From contig NZ_JACHMZ010000001.1 in NCBI RefSeq assembly GCF_014205165.1, positions 6,368,501-6,432,500 on the forward strand: DNA of 64,000 bases, read 5' to 3'. How positions within the stretch are numbered: the first letter of the stretch is position 1; each line of letters starts with the position of its first letter. Positions 42,881-52,287 of the stretch are shown here, in pieces. The stretch is from Micromonospora carbonacea (GTDB taxonomy: Bacteria; Actinomycetota; Actinomycetes; Mycobacteriales; Micromonosporaceae). A program made the position numbers and the translations under genes. The notes beneath the pieces are model-generated. The model worked only from the letters and a program-made list of their open reading frames with translations. It did not search any database and was not told the origin of the DNA.

Positions 42881-43491
42881 GGTGGCTCCGGCTGTACCTG
42901 CGGGCCCGCCGGGTCCCCCTGGCGCTGGCCGGCACGGTCTGCGCGATCGGGTCGCTCTGGGCGAGCTGGCCGCACTTCTCCGACGGGCAGACCGTCAACG
43001 CCCGGGTGGTCAGCGCCGCCGCGCTGATCGCGGCGGTCGCCGTCGGCACCACGCTCGGCGGCGCCGACGACGCGCTCGACCACACCGCGTCGGTCAACTG
43101 GCCCGCCCGCCGCGCCGGGCACGTGCTGGCGGCCGCCGCCGCGGTCGTCGCGCTGCTCCTGGTCAGCACGCTCACCGACGTGCGGTTCGAGCCGCTGGGC
43201 GTGGTGGCGCGCAACACCGCCGGGCTGCTCGGGCTCACCGCGCTCGGCGCCGCGCTGCTGGGCGCCGCGCTGTCCTGGATCGCCCCGCTGATCTGGACCC
43301 TCGTCGCGCTCCTGCCGTGGCTGGGGCCGAGCGACCAGGTGCGGTGGCAGATCGCCGCCTGGCTGGTCCAGCCGGCCGGCACCACCGCCGCGACGGCCTG
43401 CGCGACGCTCCTCGCGGTGGTCGGGCTCGTCGCGTACGCCCTGCGGGGGTGCCCCCGTCGCCCGGCCGCGGAGACGGCCCCCGACCGGTGA
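42877..43491 (+). CDS. membrane protein of the ECF-ABC operon
   Basis: The 204-residue protein has about six hydrophobic helices and no other motif; it probably is the second membrane subunit of the transporter. The GTG start overlaps the stop of the previous gene (GTGA). It is the last gene of the operon, followed by a strong terminator. Confidence 0.6.
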   Translation: MRWLRLYLRARRVPLALAGTVCAIGSLWASWPHFSDGQTVNARVVSAAALIAAVAVGTTLGGADDALDHTASVNWPARRAGHVLAAAAAVVALLLVSTLTDVRFEPLGVVARNTAGLLGLTALGAALLGAALSWIAPLIWTLVALLPWLGPSDQVRWQIAAWLVQPAGTTAATACATLLAVVGLVAYALRGCPRRPAAETAPDR

Positions 43492-43527
43492 CGGGGCCCG
43501 CTCCCGGTCGGGCGGCCGGATGCGGGC

Positions 43528-43566
43528 CGGGCCGCGTCGGGGCGGAGATCGCCCCGACGCGGCCCG
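43528..43566. terminator. bidirectional hairpin terminator
   Basis: A perfect 16-pair stem (43528-43543 with 43551-43566) with a seven-base loop between two convergent transcription units. Confidence 0.9.
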
Positions 43567-43584
43567 GGTGAAACCGACGTCAGC

Positions 43585-46500
43585 TCAGCTGACGGTCACC
43601 GAGATGGTGGTGGCCGGCTGCTGGAGCTGCCCGTAGTTGTCGACCGCCCGCACCGAGATGGTGTACTTGCCCGCCGGCACCACCGGCGACGTGTAGGCGA
43701 AGTTCGACCCCGGCGAGCCCGGGCTGGTGAGGAACGTGGCGATCCACGGGGCGGAGCCGCCACCGAACGTGCCGGAGGAGCTCATCCCCTGGCCCGCGCC
43801 GTTGACGATCTGCACCTCCACCTTCGACATGCCGACGTCGTCCACCGCGCGCCCGGTCACCACGATCCGCGAGTCGCCGAAGACCGCGCCGTTGGTCGGG
43901 CTGAGGCTCGGCTCCAGGCGCGGGTCGAGGTCGCCCGGGTAGACGAGGTACTTGGCGGTGGCCCCGGAGGTCGAGCTGTCCTGCTGGCCCGACGTGTCGA
44001 CGGCCCACGCCTCGACGCTGTACTCGCCCTTGGTCGGCAGGTCGATCGACAGGGTGAAGGCGGTGCTCGTCGCGCCGGGCGCGGCGAGCGTGGCGTTCAC
44101 CGTGGCAAAGCTCGCCGCCATCGTGCCGTTGGGCTGCACGTACCGGCCGGTGTCCAGGTCGCGCAGCGCCACCCGGACGCCCTGCACGCCCTTGTCGTCG
44201 GTCGCGGTGCCGGCCAGGCCGAGGTGCAGCTGCTCGACGTTCTGGTCGGTGCCGGTGAAGTTCAGCTTGCCGTTCGGGAAGGCGTCGCCCGGCACCTGGG
44301 CGGTGACGCTCAGCTTGCCCAGGTTGGCGTTCGTCGTGACCAGGCCCAGGTTGTCGGTGGCGCGGACCCGGAAGTCGTAGACGCCCGGGGTGAGCGACGC
44401 CGTGGTGAACGACCAGTTGTACGACGCGGCGTTGAGGTTCGTCGGCGACACCCGGTGGTAGGCCGCGACCGCGTCCACGCCCCACGTGCCGTCGGCGGCC
44501 AGCGACTCTCGGGTGGTGGTGTTGCGCAGGTAGACCTCGACCGACTTCAGGGTGCCGTCGTCGCTGGCGGTGCCGGAGAAGGTGACCGGGCTGCCGGGGG
44601 CGACCGTGAGCGGCGCGGCGGCGGTGGGCGGGTTCATCGCGGCGGGCGCGGTGATGGCCACCGTCGGGGCCACCCCGTCCTCCGCGATGATCCAGTCGCG
44701 GACCTCGCCCTTGAGGTCGGCCTGGCCGGCGGTGTCGACGGCGGTGGCGGTCATCCGCCACTCGCCCTCGGTCGGCAGGGTCACCTCGACCTGCCAGGTG
44801 GTCGACACCGCGCCGATCACGTCCGGCTCGGTGCGGAACGTGTTGTAGACCGCCGCGACGGTGCCGTCGTCCTGGAGGTAGTGGTTGTCCGGGGTGCGGA
44901 ACGAGTAGGTCAGCGCCTCGACGCCCTTGTCGTCGGTGGCGGTGCCGGTGGCCACGAAGGTCTTCGTGGCGAGCAGGCCGGCGGCCGGCGCGCTGATCTT
45001 CGTCGTCGGGGGCAGGTCGTCGAAGCTGAACGTCTCGATCTTCTTGACGGCCTTCGTCGCGTCGGTCTCGCTGCTGGTGCGACCGAACGTCTTCGCCTGG
45101 ATCTGGTATTCGCCGACGGGCAGCGAGACGGCCAGCGACCACATGGTCGAGGTGGCGTTCGGGCTGGCCAGGGTCGACACGATGACGGCGGAGGAGCCCC
45201 ACGTCTTCAGGTCCGGCTGGAGGTACTTCTTGGAGCCGCGGTTCTGGATCTCGACCTGCACCTTCTTGACGCCGGACGGCGCGGTCGCCTGGCCCTCGAT
45301 GGTGAACGAGCCGTTGGCGGGCTTCACCCGGCCCTCGATGGGCGTGTCGATCGTCGTCTCCACCGCCGAGGGCGCCGGCACCCGGCCCAGGTCGAAGAAG
45401 CCGACCCGGCCCACCGTGAGGCCGCCCTTGGTGTTGCCGTCGCCGCCGACGAAGAGGCCGCGCGGGGTGGCCAGCATCGCCTTCTCGCCCTCGTAGGAGC
45501 TGGAACCCGGGTTCCACTCCAGGGCGGTGCCCGTCGCCGGGTCGAGCGCGCCGAGGTGGTCACGGCGGACCACCTGGTCGCCGAGGCCGTAGCCGCTGAG
45601 GCCCTGGCCCGTGCCGTACCCGACGTTGTCCAGGCCCGGCCACGGGACGTTGGCGGTCGGCGACTCCTGCCAGCTGAAGTGGCCGCCGACGTACACGGCC
45701 GCCTCGGTGACGGCGACCGAGTAGATGCTGTCGAAGTGCCGGGAGATCCAGATCGGCTCGACGTTGTCGCCGCCGGCCACCGGGAACGCCATCGCGGTGT
45801 CGTTGATCGGCGGCCGGTCGCCGCCCGAGCCGCTGGTGACCACGAAGTACGAGTCGTCCGGCGCGATGTCGCCGCCGAAGGCCCGCTGGATGCCGCCGAC
45901 GAAGGAGAGGTTGTCCTCCCACAGCCGGGTCCGCCACGGCAGCAGGGCCTTGGCGGCGGTGTCGATCAGGCCGACCCCGTAGCGGTCCTGGCCGGCGATC
46001 TGCCGGCCGGTGTGCACGACCATCAGCTTCGCGCCGTCGTGGGTCAGCTTGAGCTGCTGCACGGTCAGCATGCCGCCGACGCCGATGCCGCCGGACAGCT
46101 GCAGGTCGAAGCCCGCGTCCACCGCCCCCGTGGTCGGGTTCAGCGCCGCCAGGCCGGTGCGGTTCGTGCTGTTGATCTTGGTGAACTGGCCGCCCACGTA
46201 CACCGCGTTGTTGGTCACGGCCAGGGCGGTCCCGCGACCGTTGCCCTGCGCGGTGAAGCCGGCGACCGGGGCGCCGGTCACCGGGTCGAGCCGGGCGACC
46301 TTGCGCTTGGTGAGGCCACCAACGGTGTTGAACGTGCCGGTCACGTAGAGCGCCGAGCCGTCCGGCGACGCCTCGACGGCCTCGACGGCCCCGTCGAACG
46401 TCGGCCGGAAGCCGGTGTCGACCTTGCCCGTGTCGATGTTGTAGGACGCCAGCCACCGCTGCGCGAGCGCGGTCTGCCCGACGTTGGCGATCCCGGTGAA

Positions 46501-46743
46501 GGAGCCGGCGACGAACACCCGGTTACCGATCACCTCGATGTCGGTGACCTCACCGTCGGTGATCCTCGGGACGTCGTTACGCGGTGCGCTGGGCACCAGG
46601 CCGGTGTGCCCCGGTACTTCGACGACGAGCGCCTTGGCGGCGAGACCCGCCTGCCAGGCAGACACCGCCGCGATGACCGGTTGGCCGATCAACACGACAG
46701 TCCCGGCCACCAGACCCGCGATGACGCGGCTCCGAACACGCAT
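43585..46743 (-). CDS. secreted beta-propeller and Ig-like repeat protein
   Basis: The 1052-residue protein has a signal peptide (about 1-38), a propeller-like region (about 50-455) with repeated strands of the type VFVAGSFTGI, LYVTGTFNTV and VYVGGQFTKI, and five or so Ig-like domains (about 470-1052) each with a TGTATDDKGV or related motif and a VYDFRVRATDN-type strand. No sorting signal or membrane tail is seen, so it is probably released or held non-covalently. ATG 46743 has AGGGGG upstream. Function, perhaps adhesion or substrate binding, is unknown. Confidence 0.7.
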   Translation of the reverse strand: MRVRSRVIAGLVAGTVVLIGQPVIAAVSAWQAGLAAKALVVEVPGHTGLVPSAPRNDVPRITDGEVTDIEVIGNRVFVAGSFTGIANVGQTALAQRWLASYNIDTGKVDTGFRPTFDGAVEAVEASPDGSALYVTGTFNTVGGLTKRKVARLDPVTGAPVAGFTAQGNGRGTALAVTNNAVYVGGQFTKINSTNRTGLAALNPTTGAVDAGFDLQLSGGIGVGGMLTVQQLKLTHDGAKLMVVHTGRQIAGQDRYGVGLIDTAAKALLPWRTRLWEDNLSFVGGIQRAFGGDIAPDDSYFVVTSGSGGDRPPINDTAMAFPVAGGDNVEPIWISRHFDSIYSVAVTEAAVYVGGHFSWQESPTANVPWPGLDNVGYGTGQGLSGYGLGDQVVRRDHLGALDPATGTALEWNPGSSSYEGEKAMLATPRGLFVGGDGNTKGGLTVGRVGFFDLGRVPAPSAVETTIDTPIEGRVKPANGSFTIEGQATAPSGVKKVQVEIQNRGSKKYLQPDLKTWGSSAVIVSTLASPNATSTMWSLAVSLPVGEYQIQAKTFGRTSSETDATKAVKKIETFSFDDLPPTTKISAPAAGLLATKTFVATGTATDDKGVEALTYSFRTPDNHYLQDDGTVAAVYNTFRTEPDVIGAVSTTWQVEVTLPTEGEWRMTATAVDTAGQADLKGEVRDWIIAEDGVAPTVAITAPAAMNPPTAAAPLTVAPGSPVTFSGTASDDGTLKSVEVYLRNTTTRESLAADGTWGVDAVAAYHRVSPTNLNAASYNWSFTTASLTPGVYDFRVRATDNLGLVTTNANLGKLSVTAQVPGDAFPNGKLNFTGTDQNVEQLHLGLAGTATDDKGVQGVRVALRDLDTGRYVQPNGTMAASFATVNATLAAPGATSTAFTLSIDLPTKGEYSVEAWAVDTSGQQDSSTSGATAKYLVYPGDLDPRLEPSLSPTNGAVFGDSRIVVTGRAVDDVGMSKVEVQIVNGAGQGMSSSGTFGGGSAPWIATFLTSPGSPGSNFAYTSPVVPAGKYTISVRAVDNYGQLQQPATTISVTVS

Positions 46744-46991
46744 CGAGACAACCCCCTGTAAGCGCCCGCATCGCCCACCGGGTCGGCCCCGGCAGCGTCC
46801 ACCCGCCGGCATGCCGAGAACACCGTAGGAGGCGAAAGCGCCTCACCACCCCGTGCCTCGCCGGAATCCGGCCGATCGCTATCAGACATGATCCCGGCGG
46901 CGGAACGCACCACCATCGGAGCGAATCTCACTCCACCGAACGGATCGGCTCGGCGGTTACACGCCGTGCTGCTCCCGCTCCGGGACCGGCC

Positions 46992-47777
46992 TCAGGCCCC
47001 GCCCAGCCGGGCGTAGACGTCGCCGGAGCGGCCCGCCGGGCGGAACCGCTCCAGCAGCCGCACCAGCCCGGCCGCGTCGAGCCACTCGTCAGCGGCGTAG
47101 CGCATCGTCTCCACCGGCGAATAGTTGTAGCGGTACCCGCCGGCCGGGCCGCCCAGCCGGTCCACGACGTCGAGCGCGGCGAGGGCCGCGTCGTGGGCCG
47201 GGGGGAGGTACTCGAAGGACAGCGCGGGCAGGGGCCGGCTGAGCCCCGACAGCACGTCCACCTCGAAGCCCTCGACGTCGATCTTGCAGAACGCGGGCAC
47301 GCCGTGCGCGGCGACGAGGTCGTCGAGGGTCACCACGTCGACCTCGACGGACCGGTCCCAGCGGACCCCGGAGAAGCTGCTGTCTGCCGTGACCGACTCG
47401 ATCCACTCGGTCGACATGGTCGAGACCGTCGGGGTGGCGGTGGACAGGGCGAGCCGTGCCCGGCCGGCGTCCGCGCCGACGGCCTCGGGCACGATCGTCA
47501 CGTTCGGGTCCCGGCCGAAGAAGAGGCGCAGGGCCTGCAGACAGTCGGGTTGCGGCTCCACCGCCACCACCCGCGCGCCCAGCCGCCGCCAGGTGCGTAC
47601 CCGGCCGCCGACGTGGGCGCCGATGTCGAAGCCGACGTCCCCGGGCTTGAGGAACTCCCGGTAGAGCTCCAGCGCCCGCCGGTGCTTGTGGGGTTGCCCG
47701 TGGTAGATGGCCAGGGAACGGGTGAGTCCCCAGGCCCGGCGCAACGTCCGCTGTCCGGGCCGCGGGTCGCTGGTCAT
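46992..47777 (-). CDS. FkbM-family methyltransferase
   Basis: The 261-residue protein is a class I methyltransferase of the FkbM family: SAM motif GDVGFDIGAHVGG (about residue 47), acidic end of the second strand in VVAVEPQPDCLQAL, and the family motif KIDVEGFEVDVLSGL (about 167). Such enzymes often methylate sugars or polysaccharide ends. It neighbours a family 2 glycosyltransferase on the same strand, so glycan modification is plausible. ATG with GGGAGG upstream. Confidence 0.8.
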   Translation of the reverse strand: MTSDPRPGQRTLRRAWGLTRSLAIYHGQPHKHRRALELYREFLKPGDVGFDIGAHVGGRVRTWRRLGARVVAVEPQPDCLQALRLFFGRDPNVTIVPEAVGADAGRARLALSTATPTVSTMSTEWIESVTADSSFSGVRWDRSVEVDVVTLDDLVAAHGVPAFCKIDVEGFEVDVLSGLSRPLPALSFEYLPPAHDAALAALDVVDRLGGPAGGYRYNYSPVETMRYAADEWLDAAGLVRLLERFRPAGRSGDVYARLGGA

Positions 47778-47960
47778 GGTGGTCCTCCCGTCGCCCCGCC
47801 ACCGGGACACCTCGGATCGTCGGTGCCGCCGCCGCACCGCCCCGCCGTACGGCTGGACGCCGCGCGGCGCTGACGATGACTACGCGGGCAGCGGCGAAAC
47901 GGTTCATCCGCCCCACGGGATGCCCGCCGGTCCACGAGAGAGGTGAGAGGGGAACCCTGC

Positions 47961-47997
47961 TATACCGAATGCGTTAACAGGGGGCCCTTCCTTACCG
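47961..47997. repeat. possible interspersed intergenic element
   Basis: The stretch from TATACCGAATGCGTTAACAG to the GGGGCCCTTCCTTACC tract, near the end of the glycosyltransferase gene, is AT-richer than its surroundings. I recall similar sequences many times between genes of Micromonospora, so it may be a dispersed repeat. Only one copy is in this window. Confidence 0.3.
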
Positions 47998-49533
47998 GCC
48001 CAGCAGGCGGTTGGCCACCCGGCGCAGGCGGTTGCGTACGCGCTGGTGCAGGGCGGGCTTCTTCTTCGCGGCGGGCACGACCCGCACCGGGGCGGCACCG
48101 TCGGCGGCGCACCGGAAGGTCAGCGGGAGCCGCGCGTCCTCGGTCCACCCGTTCTCGGTGAGCCGGGCCTTGAGCAGCCAGGTGCCCTCGGTCCGGCCCG
48201 AGTTCAGGGTGGCGAAGTCCACCGTGGCGGTGGCGTGGTGCACGAGATGCACCCGCTCCGGCCCGGCGCCCTGGACCGGGGCGTCCTCGACCCGGAACTC
48301 GACCGGCAGGAAGCACTCCTCGCCGCCCTCCTTGCGCCGGGCCACCACGTCGAGCCGGGCCATGGCCCGGCGGGCGGTGACGTCGAGAATCTCCGGGGCG
48401 AGGTCGACGGGCAGGACGATCTGGTAGCGCCCGTCGGAGACGGTGAGGGCCACCGGCTGGTCGCCGGACGCGAGGTGCGCGGTGACGTCGACGGTGAGGA
48501 CCGTCCCGTCCACCCGGTGGTCGTCGACCCGGGCCTGGACGCGGACGCCCGCCTCCCACTCGGCCAGCTCGCGCAGCCCGGCGACGTCGTCGGCCGCGGT
48601 GAGGGCCGTGATCGCCCGTTGCAGCGGCGGGAGCCCGGCGGCCACGCCCGGCGCGAAGCGCTCACGGATGATCTTGCCGCACTCCAGCGCCACCTGCTCC
48701 ACCCAGTCGGCCGGCTCTCGGAGGAACCGCTTGCCCCGCAGCCGGCTGACCATCTCGTTGCGCAGCCAGCGCCGGTGCAGCCTGTCGCGCAGCGGCCCCG
48801 GCTCGGTGTGCGCGTCGACGACGTCCAGCACGTCGCGCAGGTTGGCGTAGTAGCCCGCCGGGTCCAGCCCCTGCGCCGTCACGTTGCCGGCGTCCTGCCG
48901 GCGGATGTGGTGGTAGCAGACGTAGTTCGACAGCACGGAGGTGCGCTTGGACAGCAGGAAGGCCCGCACCACGAAGAGGTGGTCCTCCAGCCGGCGCTTC
49001 TCCTCCACGAAGCGGATCTCGTGCTCTTCGAGGAAGGACCGGCGGAACAGCTTGTGTGCCGTCAGGCTGTCGATCAGCGGCGCGTTGTCCAGCGTGGCGT
49101 CCGGGCGGTCCCGGCGGAACAGCTCACGCGGCACCGAGCGCCCGTGGCCGGCCATCTTGCCGATCACGATGTCCGCGTCGTTCTCGACGGCGTACGCGTA
49201 GAGGCGTTCCAGGGCCTCGTCGCCGAACCAGTCGTCGTCGTCGGAGAAGAAGACGTACTCGCCGCGGGCGTTGGCCACGCCGACGTTGCGCGGCCGCGAC
49301 GGCCAACCGGAGTTCTCGATGTGCACCACCCGGATGTGCGGGTGTTCGGCGGCCAGCTCGTCCAGCCGGGCCCCGGTCGAATCGGTGGAGCCGTCGTCGA
49401 CGAAGACCGCCTCGAACTCCCCCGGCGGCAGCGACTGGCGCAGCAGCGAGGCGATCAGCCTCTCGATGTGCGGGCCCGAGTTGTAGGCCGGCACCACCAC
49501 GCTGACTTTCGGAGCATTCGTACTGGCGGTCAT
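47992..49533 (-). CDS. family 2 glycosyltransferase
   Basis: The 513-residue protein is a GT-A fold glycosyltransferase: VSVVVPAYNSGPHIERLIAS at the N-terminus, VFVDDGSTDSTG, and the metal-binding SDDDDWFGD (about residue 95). After the GT2 domain (about 1-310) comes a beta-rich C-terminal part (about 330-490), as in teichoic-acid or capsule GT2 enzymes (TagF-like CDP-glycerol companions). It has no signal peptide and a basic C-terminus that could rest on the membrane. It may build an extracellular glycan with the neighbouring FkbM enzyme. ATG preceded by GGGGAAG. Confidence 0.8.
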   Translation of the reverse strand: MTASTNAPKVSVVVPAYNSGPHIERLIASLLRQSLPPGEFEAVFVDDGSTDSTGARLDELAAEHPHIRVVHIENSGWPSRPRNVGVANARGEYVFFSDDDDWFGDEALERLYAYAVENDADIVIGKMAGHGRSVPRELFRRDRPDATLDNAPLIDSLTAHKLFRRSFLEEHEIRFVEEKRRLEDHLFVVRAFLLSKRTSVLSNYVCYHHIRRQDAGNVTAQGLDPAGYYANLRDVLDVVDAHTEPGPLRDRLHRRWLRNEMVSRLRGKRFLREPADWVEQVALECGKIIRERFAPGVAAGLPPLQRAITALTAADDVAGLRELAEWEAGVRVQARVDDHRVDGTVLTVDVTAHLASGDQPVALTVSDGRYQIVLPVDLAPEILDVTARRAMARLDVVARRKEGGEECFLPVEFRVEDAPVQGAGPERVHLVHHATATVDFATLNSGRTEGTWLLKARLTENGWTEDARLPLTFRCAADGAAPVRVVPAAKKKPALHQRVRNRLRRVANRLLGR

Positions 49534-49778
49534 CGTCTTCTTCCCCGTCAGGTCCGTGAACCGGTATGCGAACAACCGACGAACATCATGGACCGCAACG
49601 GGCACCCTGCGGTGCCCCACATGTGTCCATGCCGTTACGCCGGCCGGCCCGTCCCGCTCCACCTGGACTGCCTCGCCCCGGTCCGGAACACGGAACACGG
49701 TAGCGGTCCGTGGTTGGGCCCGCTCTACCGGGGAAGTTCACTGTCGTACCACCGGCCCCGGAGGAAAGGGATGCGGCC

Positions 49779-50678
49779 GTGACCCACGACCAGTACGACA
49801 GGCAGGACCCCCAGGAGCAGTTTCCCGCCCCCGACGAGCAGACCGGCGGACAGCAGTCGGCCCCCGGGCGGACCGGACGGATGCCCGACGCCCCCGACCA
49901 CGGCGAGGACAGCTACCGGGGCACCGGCCGGCTGACCGGCAAGCGGGCCGTGATCACCGGCGGGGACTCCGGCATCGGCCGCGCGGTGGCCATCGCCTTC
50001 GCCCGGGAGGGCGCGGACGTGCTGATCACCTACCTGCCGGAGGAGAAGGACGACGCCGAGGAGACCGCCCGCCTCGTCCGTGCCGCCGGCCGCACCGTGG
50101 TCACCGTGCCCGGCGACATCCGCGAGGAGGAGCACTGCGCGGAGATCGTCCGGCGGGCCGTCGACGAGCTGGGCGGGCTGGACATCCTGGTGAACAACGC
50201 CGCACACCAGATGGCGCAGGAGGGCGGCATCACCGACATCACCACCGAGCAGTTCGACCGGGTCCTCAAGACCAACCTGTACGCCCTGTTCTGGCTCTGC
50301 AAGGCCGCCGTGCCGCACCTCGCGCCCGGCTCCACGATCATCAACACCGCGTCGATCCAGGCGTACCAGCCCTCCCCGCAGCTGCTCGACTACGCCACCA
50401 CCAAGGCCGGCATCGTCAACTTCACGAAGGGGCTGGCGCAGAACCTGGCCGACCGGGGCATCCGGGTCAACTGCGTGGCGCCGGGGCCGGTCTGGACGCC
50501 GCTGATCCCCGCCACCATGCCGGAGGAGGCCGTCGAGTCGTTCGGCCAGGACGTCCCGCTGGGCCGGGCCGGCCAGCCGGCCGAGCTGGCCCCCGCGTAC
50601 GTCTTCTTCGCCTCGCAGGAGTCCAGCTACGTCACCGGCGAGGTGCTCGGGGTGACCGGCGGCAAGCCGCTGGCCTGA
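49779..50678 (+). CDS. short-chain dehydrogenase/reductase (YhdF-like)
   Basis: The 299-residue protein has a charged 45-residue N-terminal arm, then a Rossmann SDR domain: nucleotide motif GGDSGIGRAVA (about 58-68), NNAAHQM, catalytic Ser in TASIQ, and YATTK (catalytic Tyr and Lys, about 205). The end (VLGVTGGKPLA) is typical of the YhdF/YghA-type SDRs associated with stress. NAD(P)H-dependent carbonyl reduction is the general reaction; substrate unknown. GTG start with AAAGGG eight bases upstream. Confidence 0.85.
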   Translation: MTHDQYDRQDPQEQFPAPDEQTGGQQSAPGRTGRMPDAPDHGEDSYRGTGRLTGKRAVITGGDSGIGRAVAIAFAREGADVLITYLPEEKDDAEETARLVRAAGRTVVTVPGDIREEEHCAEIVRRAVDELGGLDILVNNAAHQMAQEGGITDITTEQFDRVLKTNLYALFWLCKAAVPHLAPGSTIINTASIQAYQPSPQLLDYATTKAGIVNFTKGLAQNLADRGIRVNCVAPGPVWTPLIPATMPEEAVESFGQDVPLGRAGQPAELAPAYVFFASQESSYVTGEVLGVTGGKPLA

Positions 50679-50681
50679 CCG

Positions 50682-50727
50682 CGGCCCCCGGCCGGGCCCG
50701 CCGGGCGACGGGCCGGCCGGGGGGCCG
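50682..50727. terminator. hairpin terminator
   Basis: A long GC-rich stem with small bulges (arms 50682-50700 and 50709-50727) follows the dehydrogenase stop by a few bases. Confidence 0.75.
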
Positions 50728-50761
50728 TGTGAACGACGAGCACGCAGGGTACTGCCCGGTC

Positions 50762-51217
50762 ATGGGATCGCTGCGGACGTCGCCGCCACCGCCCCGGGCC
50801 GTCGAGATGCGGACCTGGGCCCTGGCCAGTGGGGCGGAGCTACGCGCCCTGCGCGCCTCGCTGCACGAGGCGTTGACCGGCCACGCGCTCGCCGAGGGCG
50901 AGGAGCTCGACGACATCCCCGAACGGATCGTGCTCGTCGCCACCGAGCTGGCCACCAACGCCCTGCTGCACGGGCTGCCGCCCACCACCGTCCGGCTGCT
51001 CCACGACGACGACCTGTTCATCCTCGACGTCGCCGACCACGACCTGACCACCGTGCCCGAGCTGGCCGGCACCCGCCCCCTGGGGGCCGGCGGCCGTGGC
51101 CTCCAGCTCGCCCGGGCCTTCTCCCTGGACGTCGGCTGGTACGCCACCCACGACACGAAGCACATCTGGGCGTCCTTCCCCCGGCGGGAGGCCAGGGAGG
51201 CGGGCGGCGCCCGCTGA
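50762..51217 (+). CDS. anti-sigma-type HATPase regulator
   Basis: The 151-residue protein is a small GHKL-fold ATPase: N-box ELATNALLHG (about residue 62), DVADHD, and the G2-like GAGGRGLQLARAF. This is the partner-switching kinase type that binds sigma factors or phosphorylates STAS proteins; a STAS gene lies 1.4 kb away. The ATG 50762 is used, with GTG 50729 (162 residues) as an alternative; neither ribosome site is strong. Confidence 0.75.
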   Translation: MGSLRTSPPPPRAVEMRTWALASGAELRALRASLHEALTGHALAEGEELDDIPERIVLVATELATNALLHGLPPTTVRLLHDDDLFILDVADHDLTTVPELAGTRPLGAGGRGLQLARAFSLDVGWYATHDTKHIWASFPRREAREAGGAR

Positions 51218-51386
51218 CGCCGGGAGGCGGCACCCGCTGACGAGGGTGGGGTGCTCGCTGACGAGGGTGGGGCGCTCGCAGGCAGTGGGCCGCCGAGGTC
51301 GGCGGGGATTGGCCGGACGACCGCCCGGGTATCGGTCCACGGCCGTCGGCGAGAGGAGAAGGGGCCGGCGGCGGAAGGGGGCCGTC

Positions 51387-52154
51387 ATGGACGTCGAGAG
51401 CCGCCCGGACCCGGTCCGGTCGCGCCGGATCAGGGCCACGTCGAGCCGCCGGCCGCGCGCCGCCGGGCCGGACGACGACCTCGCCGCCCGCCTCGCCGAG
51501 ATCGCCCGCGCGCTCCAGGACGAACCCGGCCTGGACGCCACCCTCCACGGGATCGTCCGGTGCGCCGTCGGCACCGTGCCGGGCGCCTGGCACGCCGCGA
51601 TCACCGAGGTCGAGGGCCGGCACCGGGTGGTGACCAGCGCGGCGACGGGCAATCTGGTACGCCGGGTCGACCAGGCGCAGTACGACACGGGTCAGGGCCC
51701 CTGCCTGACGGCGCTCTTCGAGCACCACACCGTGCGGATGCCCGACGTCGGCGCGGAGACCCGCTGGCCGGATTTCGTCCGCCGGATCGACGGGCTGGGC
51801 GTACGCAGCATGCTGTCGTTCCAGCTCTACCTGGCCCGGGACAGCCTCGGCGCACTGAACCTCTACGCGCGTGAGCCGGGGGCGTTCACCGACGAGTCGG
51901 AGCGGATCGGGGTGCTCTTCGCCGCGCACGCGGCGGTGGCGATGGGGGACGCCCGGAAGCTGGCGCAGCTCTCCCAGGCGCTGGACGTGCGGGACCTGAT
52001 CGGGCAGGCGAAGGGGATCCTGATGGAGCGGCACCGGCTGACCGGGGAGCAGGCGTTCGAACTGCTCGTCCGGGCCAGCCAGGGGCTCAACGTGAAACTG
52101 CTCGACGTCGCCCGCGACCTGATCGAGACCGGCGAGCTGGCCGACCGGCCCTGA
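51387..52154 (+). CDS. GAF-ANTAR RNA-binding regulator
   Basis: The 255-residue protein has a GAF domain (about 30-185, with YDTGQGPCLTALFEH) and a C-terminal ANTAR domain (about 190-245: LSQALDVRDLIGQAKGILME then LTGEQAFELLVRASQ). ANTAR domains bind hairpins in RNA and act as antiterminators. ATG with GGAAGGGG upstream. It lies between an anti-sigma-type ATPase and a STAS protein, in a small regulatory cluster. The GAF ligand is unknown. Confidence 0.85.
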   Translation: MDVESRPDPVRSRRIRATSSRRPRAAGPDDDLAARLAEIARALQDEPGLDATLHGIVRCAVGTVPGAWHAAITEVEGRHRVVTSAATGNLVRRVDQAQYDTGQGPCLTALFEHHTVRMPDVGAETRWPDFVRRIDGLGVRSMLSFQLYLARDSLGALNLYAREPGAFTDESERIGVLFAAHAAVAMGDARKLAQLSQALDVRDLIGQAKGILMERHRLTGEQAFELLVRASQGLNVKLLDVARDLIETGELADRP

Positions 52155-52199
52155 CCGGGAGCGCCGACCCGCACCTCCGGCGTCATCGCGTCGGCGCGG

Positions 52200-52287
52200 C
52201 GTCGTCAGCGGGTCGGCGCGGCGTCGTCAGCGGGTCGGCGCGGCGTCGTCAGCGGGTCGGCGCGGCGTCGTCAGCGGGTCGGCCGGG
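52200..52287. repeat. 22-bp tandem repeat, four copies
   Basis: Four consecutive copies of a 22-base unit (starting CGTCGTCAGCGGGTCGGCGC) occupy 52200-52287, the last diverged at its end. The 3' end of the STAS gene and its stop codon lie inside the array. Confidence 0.9.

Noticed and set aside
52200..52287. Direct repeats as a CRISPR array
   Set aside because: Units are contiguous without spacers, partly coding, and no cas genes are present.
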